Shown one piece after another: positions 60,082-64,000 of a stretch of DNA of 64,000 nucleotides. The notes under the pieces are model-generated. The model did not search any database. It worked only from the letters and a program-made list of their open reading frames with translations, and was not told the DNA's origin. This stretch comes from an uncultured Ulvibacter sp. GTDB lineage: Bacteria; Bacteroidota; Bacteroidia; Flavobacteriales; Flavobacteriaceae. Made by a program: the position numbers and the translations under genes. The stretch is from assembly GCA_938083445.1 (NCBI GenBank), contig CALKCP010000014.1, positions 1-64,000 of the forward strand, in the 5' to 3' direction. Within the stretch, counting starts at the first letter, position 1, and each line of letters begins with the position of its first letter.

Positions 60082-61350
60082 TTAGTTATAAATATAATCA
60101 GCTTGTGTTTCTAACATTTGATGGTCCTCTTTAACCTGTTCACCTATTTCAAGCTTGTTATAAAGTTCCTTCGTTAGTAATTCAATCTCATCCTCTGTAG
60201 TCTTTAGCTTTCGCGCTATTTTAGCGTTGTCTTTTCCTTCCGAAATATATTGTAAAAGTTTTATTTCAAGACCGTCTAAATCATACTGCATTATTACGTT
60301 TTCTAGATAAATATCCTCTATTAATTTTTCAGTATTCGTTCTATTCAATACTTCTTGTCTTTTCAAGAAAATACGCATTTCAGTTTGTCTGTTAGCCTGC
60401 TCCTCTTTTAGGGCTCTCATTCTATAAACAATGGCGAAGGTCATTAAAAACATTTCAAATAGTGCCGCTGCTTTTAAGTGACTATTTTCCGTTGAAAGAA
60501 AGTTGACACCTACTTTATTAAATACAAAGAAGTCGAGTGAGAACAATAAAGGTATACTAAGAGCAATCACATATAACTTTACATAATTTTTCTTCTCGAA
60601 TAATGTAATACCAGCAGAAAAATATAAAGCCAATACACTAAAGCTAGTTACATTTACAACTGAACTAAAGAAGGCAGTGTCTGAAGTCCAACTCGATATA
60701 ACCATTAGTAGGGAAAACCCAAGCAGTGATGCAGCGATCCATTTTAATTTCGGATAGGATTCTTCAAGAGTCAAATATTGTGAGGCGAAAAATGCACCAG
60801 CAGCAGTTGCTAAGAAAAATAGGGTAGAATGCATTGCCTCCATGTTTTCAATGCCATTGATGCCAATGATAGGAAATAAGGAGTCAATACTCATAAAAGT
60901 CGCAACAAGCGCTGTTATGGTAAGTGAAAAGTATAAAAATATCTTTTCTTCAAACAAAAAGAAGCAGATAAGATTTAACAGAATTATCATAATAGTAACA
61001 CCGTAAAACATGCCTTTTCCAAACATGGCAGTATCACCACTATTCTTATAATTACTGTTTTCAATTGAAATTATTTCAGCGGAGTCATTAGAAATTTCCT
61101 CATATGAGGATAACTCATTTATGATTTCGCTCTTCGAATCGGTAATTAAGACATTTTCAGAGACTTTATTCTGTGTATTTGGTATTGTAGGATTTTCTGA
61201 AAAGGTATTGTCTAAAACAGACACAACGTTCGCGTTAATTTCTGTTTTAGTTTCAAGTTTTAAGTTCTTTGCAGATGATAATGTTGGGCTGAAATAAAAT
61301 AGAATCGCCAACATTAAGCACAAAGTCGGGGGTAAAAATTGTGATTTCAT
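60082..61350 (-). CDS. 7TM (7TMR-DISM-like) membrane protein with C-terminal LuxR-like helix-turn-helix
   Basis: Signal peptide, about 100 aa extracytoplasmic region, seven hydrophobic helices from GMFYGVTIMIILLNLICFFLF, then LQYISEGKDNAKIARKLKTTEDEIELLTKELYNKLEI. Confidence 0.75.
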   Translation of the reverse strand: MKSQFLPPTLCLMLAILFYFSPTLSSAKNLKLETKTEINANVVSVLDNTFSENPTIPNTQNKVSENVLITDSKSEIINELSSYEEISNDSAEIISIENSNYKNSGDTAMFGKGMFYGVTIMIILLNLICFFLFEEKIFLYFSLTITALVATFMSIDSLFPIIGINGIENMEAMHSTLFFLATAAGAFFASQYLTLEESYPKLKWIAASLLGFSLLMVISSWTSDTAFFSSVVNVTSFSVLALYFSAGITLFEKKNYVKLYVIALSIPLLFSLDFFVFNKVGVNFLSTENSHLKAAALFEMFLMTFAIVYRMRALKEEQANRQTEMRIFLKRQEVLNRTNTEKLIEDIYLENVIMQYDLDGLEIKLLQYISEGKDNAKIARKLKTTEDEIELLTKELYNKLEIGEQVKEDHQMLETQADYIYN

Positions 61351-61521
61351 TTAAGTAGGTTTAAATTATTTAGGACCGGCAAGATACGAAATAAATGCCT
61401 TTCACCTAATTTATTTGCATTTAATCGATGAAATGCACTAAATAAATGATTTTAAGCGAAGTGTTTTAATGTGAATAAGTGAGGAATAGGTTAGGAAACT
61501 GCCTTTTCTGCCACTACTATT

Positions 61522-62922
61522 TTAATTTTCAGTTTTTCCGACCATTTTTTCAGGTTTTACCCATTTATCAAATTCTGAAGCGGTTAAATAACCAAGATTA
61601 ACAGCCTCTTCTTTTAAAGTTGTTCCATTCTTGTGGGCTGTATTTGCAATTTCCGCAGCTTTGTAATACCCTATTTTTGGATTTAAAGCTGTGACCAACA
61701 TTAATGAGTTGTTTAACTGTTTCTCAATAACATCGTAATTCGGCACAATATCTTTTGCACAGTGGAGGTCAAATGAAACACAGGCGTCTCCGAGTAGTTG
61801 CGCAGACAAAAGAAAATTGGCTGCCATAACAGGTTTAAATACATTTAATTCGTAATGGCCTTGCATACCGCCAACAGCAATTGCCATATCGTTTCCAATA
61901 ACCTGAGCACATACCATTGTGATGGCTTCACATTGGGTTGGATTCACTTTCCCTGGCATTATGGACGACCCTGGTTCATTGGCGGGAATTGATATTTCTC
62001 CAATTCCGCTTCGTGGTCCACTGGCAAGCATACGAACATCATTGGCAATTTTATTTAAAGAAACGGCTAGCTGCTTTAAAGCACCGTGCGATTCAACAAT
62101 AGCATCATGCGCAGCTAAGGCTTCAAATTTATTTTTAGCAGTTATAAATGGCAATCCAGTAAAGGATGAAATATAGGAGGCTACATTAACATCATACCCT
62201 ACTGGTGTGTTAATACCTGTTCCAACTGCAGTACCTCCTAGTGCTAACTCGCTTAAATGTGGTAAGGTGTTTTTCAATGCTTTAAGGCCATGTTCTAATT
62301 GCGATGCATAGCCACTAAATTCTTGCCCCAGTGTTAAAGGAGTAGCATCCATTAAATGAGTACGTCCTATTTTTACAACAGTATCGAATTCCTTTGCTTT
62401 AGCAGAAAGTGTTTTATGTAATTGCGATACACCAGGAATCGTAACTTCAACGAGCTTTTTATAAGCCGCGATGTGCATTCCTGTGGGAAATGTATCGTTA
62501 GAGGATTGTGATTTATTAACATCATCGTTGGGTTGTAGCGTTTTTTCTCCTTCTCCTATGGTGTTACCAGCAAGTTGATGTGCTCGATTTGCAATAACTT
62601 CGTTTAAATTCATGTTGCTTTGCGTCCCACTTCCTGTCTGCCATATTACCAAAGGAAATTGATCGTCGTGAGTTCCATTCAATATTTCATCGCACACACG
62701 CGCTATGAGGTTTCTCTTTTCTTCACTTAAAACACCCAATTCACAATTTGAATAGGCAGCAGCTTTCTTTAAGTATGCGAAGCCATAAACTATTTCCAGT
62801 GGCATTGATGCAGGTGTTCCAATTTTAAAATTATTTCGTGAACGTTCTGTTTGAGCACCCCATAGCTTATGCGAAGGGACTTTTACCTCACCCATTGTGT
62901 CTTTTTCAATCCTGAATTCCAT
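61522..62922 (-). CDS. fumC: Fumarate hydratase class II
   Basis: [50 protein letters not shown]. Confidence 0.96.
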   Translation of the reverse strand: MEFRIEKDTMGEVKVPSHKLWGAQTERSRNNFKIGTPASMPLEIVYGFAYLKKAAAYSNCELGVLSEEKRNLIARVCDEILNGTHDDQFPLVIWQTGSGTQSNMNLNEVIANRAHQLAGNTIGEGEKTLQPNDDVNKSQSSNDTFPTGMHIAAYKKLVEVTIPGVSQLHKTLSAKAKEFDTVVKIGRTHLMDATPLTLGQEFSGYASQLEHGLKALKNTLPHLSELALGGTAVGTGINTPVGYDVNVASYISSFTGLPFITAKNKFEALAAHDAIVESHGALKQLAVSLNKIANDVRMLASGPRSGIGEISIPANEPGSSIMPGKVNPTQCEAITMVCAQVIGNDMAIAVGGMQGHYELNVFKPVMAANFLLSAQLLGDACVSFDLHCAKDIVPNYDVIEKQLNNSLMLVTALNPKIGYYKAAEIANTAHKNGTTLKEEAVNLGYLTASEFDKWVKPEKMVGKTEN

Positions 62923-62951
62923 ATTGGTTGTTATTTATGTGCGAAACTATA

Positions 62952-62982
62952 CAAAGGTAGTTAAATCGGTACTTTTACTCAA
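62952..62982 (-). promoter_or_regulatory. Promoter of fumC
   Basis: Minus-strand TTG (62980-62982), 20 nt, TACCTTTG (62952-62959). Confidence 0.65.
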
Positions 62983-63026
62983 TGCTTCAAATTGTTAATT
63001 TCTGGCAAATAATTTGAAAAGATTTA

Positions 63027-63058
63027 TTGCTTTATCTGAAATAATCATATTATCTTTG
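63027..63058 (+). promoter_or_regulatory. Promoter for the small ORF at 63084
   Basis: TTG (63027-63029), 21 nt, TATCTTTG (63051-63058). Confidence 0.55.
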
Positions 63059-63083
63059 GAGCATTCATATAAACACGCATATT

Positions 63084-63254
63084 ATGTTCGATTTTGATCA
63101 GTATTTAGGGTTTTTAGCATTCTTAACCATTTTGACAATCGGTTTTTGGCTAATGATTTTTTTAATTTCAATTATTCCCTACTGGATTGGTGGAGCGTTG
63201 TACGAAAATTGGAAAATGAAGCGTGACGGTATAACAGTTCAAAGAAAGCCATAA
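63084..63254 (+). CDS. Small membrane protein (56 aa)
   Basis: MFDFDQYLGFLAFLTILTIGFWLMIFLISIIPYWIGGALYENWKMKRDGITVQRKP; promoter motif upstream and terminator downstream; missing from ORF track. Confidence 0.7.
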   Translation: MFDFDQYLGFLAFLTILTIGFWLMIFLISIIPYWIGGALYENWKMKRDGITVQRKP

Positions 63255-63277
63255 TTTTATGGTCGCTATATATTATT

Positions 63278-63311
63278 AAAAAAGGGATTCACTAAAGTGA
63301 ATCCCTTTTTT
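63278..63311. terminator. Bidirectional terminator
   Basis: AAAAAAGGGATTCAC-taaa-GTGAATCCCTTTTTT. Confidence 0.9.
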
Positions 63312-63332
63312 ATGTTAGTTTACTTTATCTTT

Positions 63333-64000
63333 TTAACCCTCGTATCCACCGCCACCACCGTTACTATCAAATCTTTCACTTTTCTTTTTCTCATTGAATC
63401 GATATGTAAATGTCAATCTGAACTGTCGTTCTCGCCACTGAAACTCACTGTTACTAGTAAAAGTATCCGTTTCAGTAAAAGATTTACGTTTCCTCGAATT
63501 AAGTAGGTCGCTTACATTAAATGCGAGCGTTCCGTTATCATCCATAATGTCTTTACTTAGGGCAAGGTTCAAAGAAAATATTCCTTGACTCGTTGTTTGT
63601 GAATTATTTCTCGGGCCGCGATAACTTCCGTTTGTCTGCCAATCAACATTCCCAGGTAAGGTTATTTTTACACTGCCTCTAGCAAACCAGCTCGTATCTT
63701 CATTGCCATAATCAACATTGTTAAAAGTTCCCTCGGTAACAAACTTGAAGAAATTAAAACTTCCATTAAAACGCAGCCATTTTTTTGGGTTATACAAAAG
63801 ACCCGCTTCAAAACCGTAGCGACTATTCGTAGATAGGTTAATTGGGATGGTGCGAATAATAGGAACACCATTTTGAGTGCTTAGTCCAGTGTCTTCCTGA
63901 ACCCTCTCAAAGGAGTCTGTTTCATATTGATAATAAACAGAAGTAGATAAGGTAATTTTACGTCCCCAGCGTTTTAAGTATCCTAGATCAAAGGCACTCG
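63333..64000 (-). CDS. Outer-membrane beta-barrel (TonB-dependent receptor-like) protein, C-terminal part truncated by window edge
   Basis: Frame stays open to 64000 (SAFDLGYLKRWGRKITLSTSVYYQYETDSFERVQED...); C-terminal barrel RQFRLTFTYRFNEKKK; Gly-rich tail. Confidence 0.85.
   Translation of the reverse strand, partial: SAFDLGYLKRWGRKITLSTSVYYQYETDSFERVQEDTGLSTQNGVPIIRTIPINLSTNSRYGFEAGLLYNPKKWLRFNGSFNFFKFVTEGTFNNVDYGNEDTSWFARGSVKITLPGNVDWQTNGSYRGPRNNSQTTSQGIFSLNLALSKDIMDDNGTLAFNVSDLLNSRKRKSFTETDTFTSNSEFQWRERQFRLTFTYRFNEKKKSERFDSNGGGGGYEG

Noticed and set aside
59932-60114. 60-aa ORF overlapping the ccsA 3' end
   Set aside because: Short out-of-frame ORF with no promoter motif or conserved feature
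1-64000. CRISPR arrays, prophage, defence islands, biosynthetic gene cluster
   Set aside because: No regularly spaced direct repeats, no cas, phage structural, restriction-modification or NRPS/PKS motifs seen in either strand; the gene content is core-like

Overview
The window is a chromosomal segment from a Bacteroidota (Flavobacteriaceae-like) genome. Support for that placement: TAnnTTTG/TTG-type promoters, a T9SS sorting domain, Oar/TonB-dependent receptors, and DUF4290, DUF4252, DUF2911 and START-like families. Most of it is core housekeeping: carB, rmuC, purB, trmH, rdgB, rlmH, nadC, priA, rpsF-rpsR-rplI, hisS, tRNA-Met(CAT), fmt, recQ, murA, maf, kdsC, ccsA and fumC. I saw no CRISPR array, prophage, rRNA or intact IS element. 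The parts most worth a second look are: (i) a tight six-gene envelope operon at 2119-5633 (periplasmic ankyrin, T9SS-secreted DOMON-like protein, mono-haem c-type lipoprotein, YceI, OB-fold, beta-barrel), which resembles an uncharacterised redox or surface module; (ii) a cobalamin riboswitch/btuB locus with a possible leader peptide, divergent from a FecCD-type ABC importer; (iii) an ECF sigma/anti-sigma-like/DUF4252 tandem with an ECF-like promoter; (iv) a 7TM-HTH membrane protein that may be a one-component membrane transcription factor; (v) a PIG-L deacetylase/42-aa membrane peptide/sodium-solute symporter operon; (vi) recurrent promoter-plus-immediate-hairpin modules; (vii) a tRNA-Met with an atypical T-loop. 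All family calls come from reading the sequence; no database search was run.
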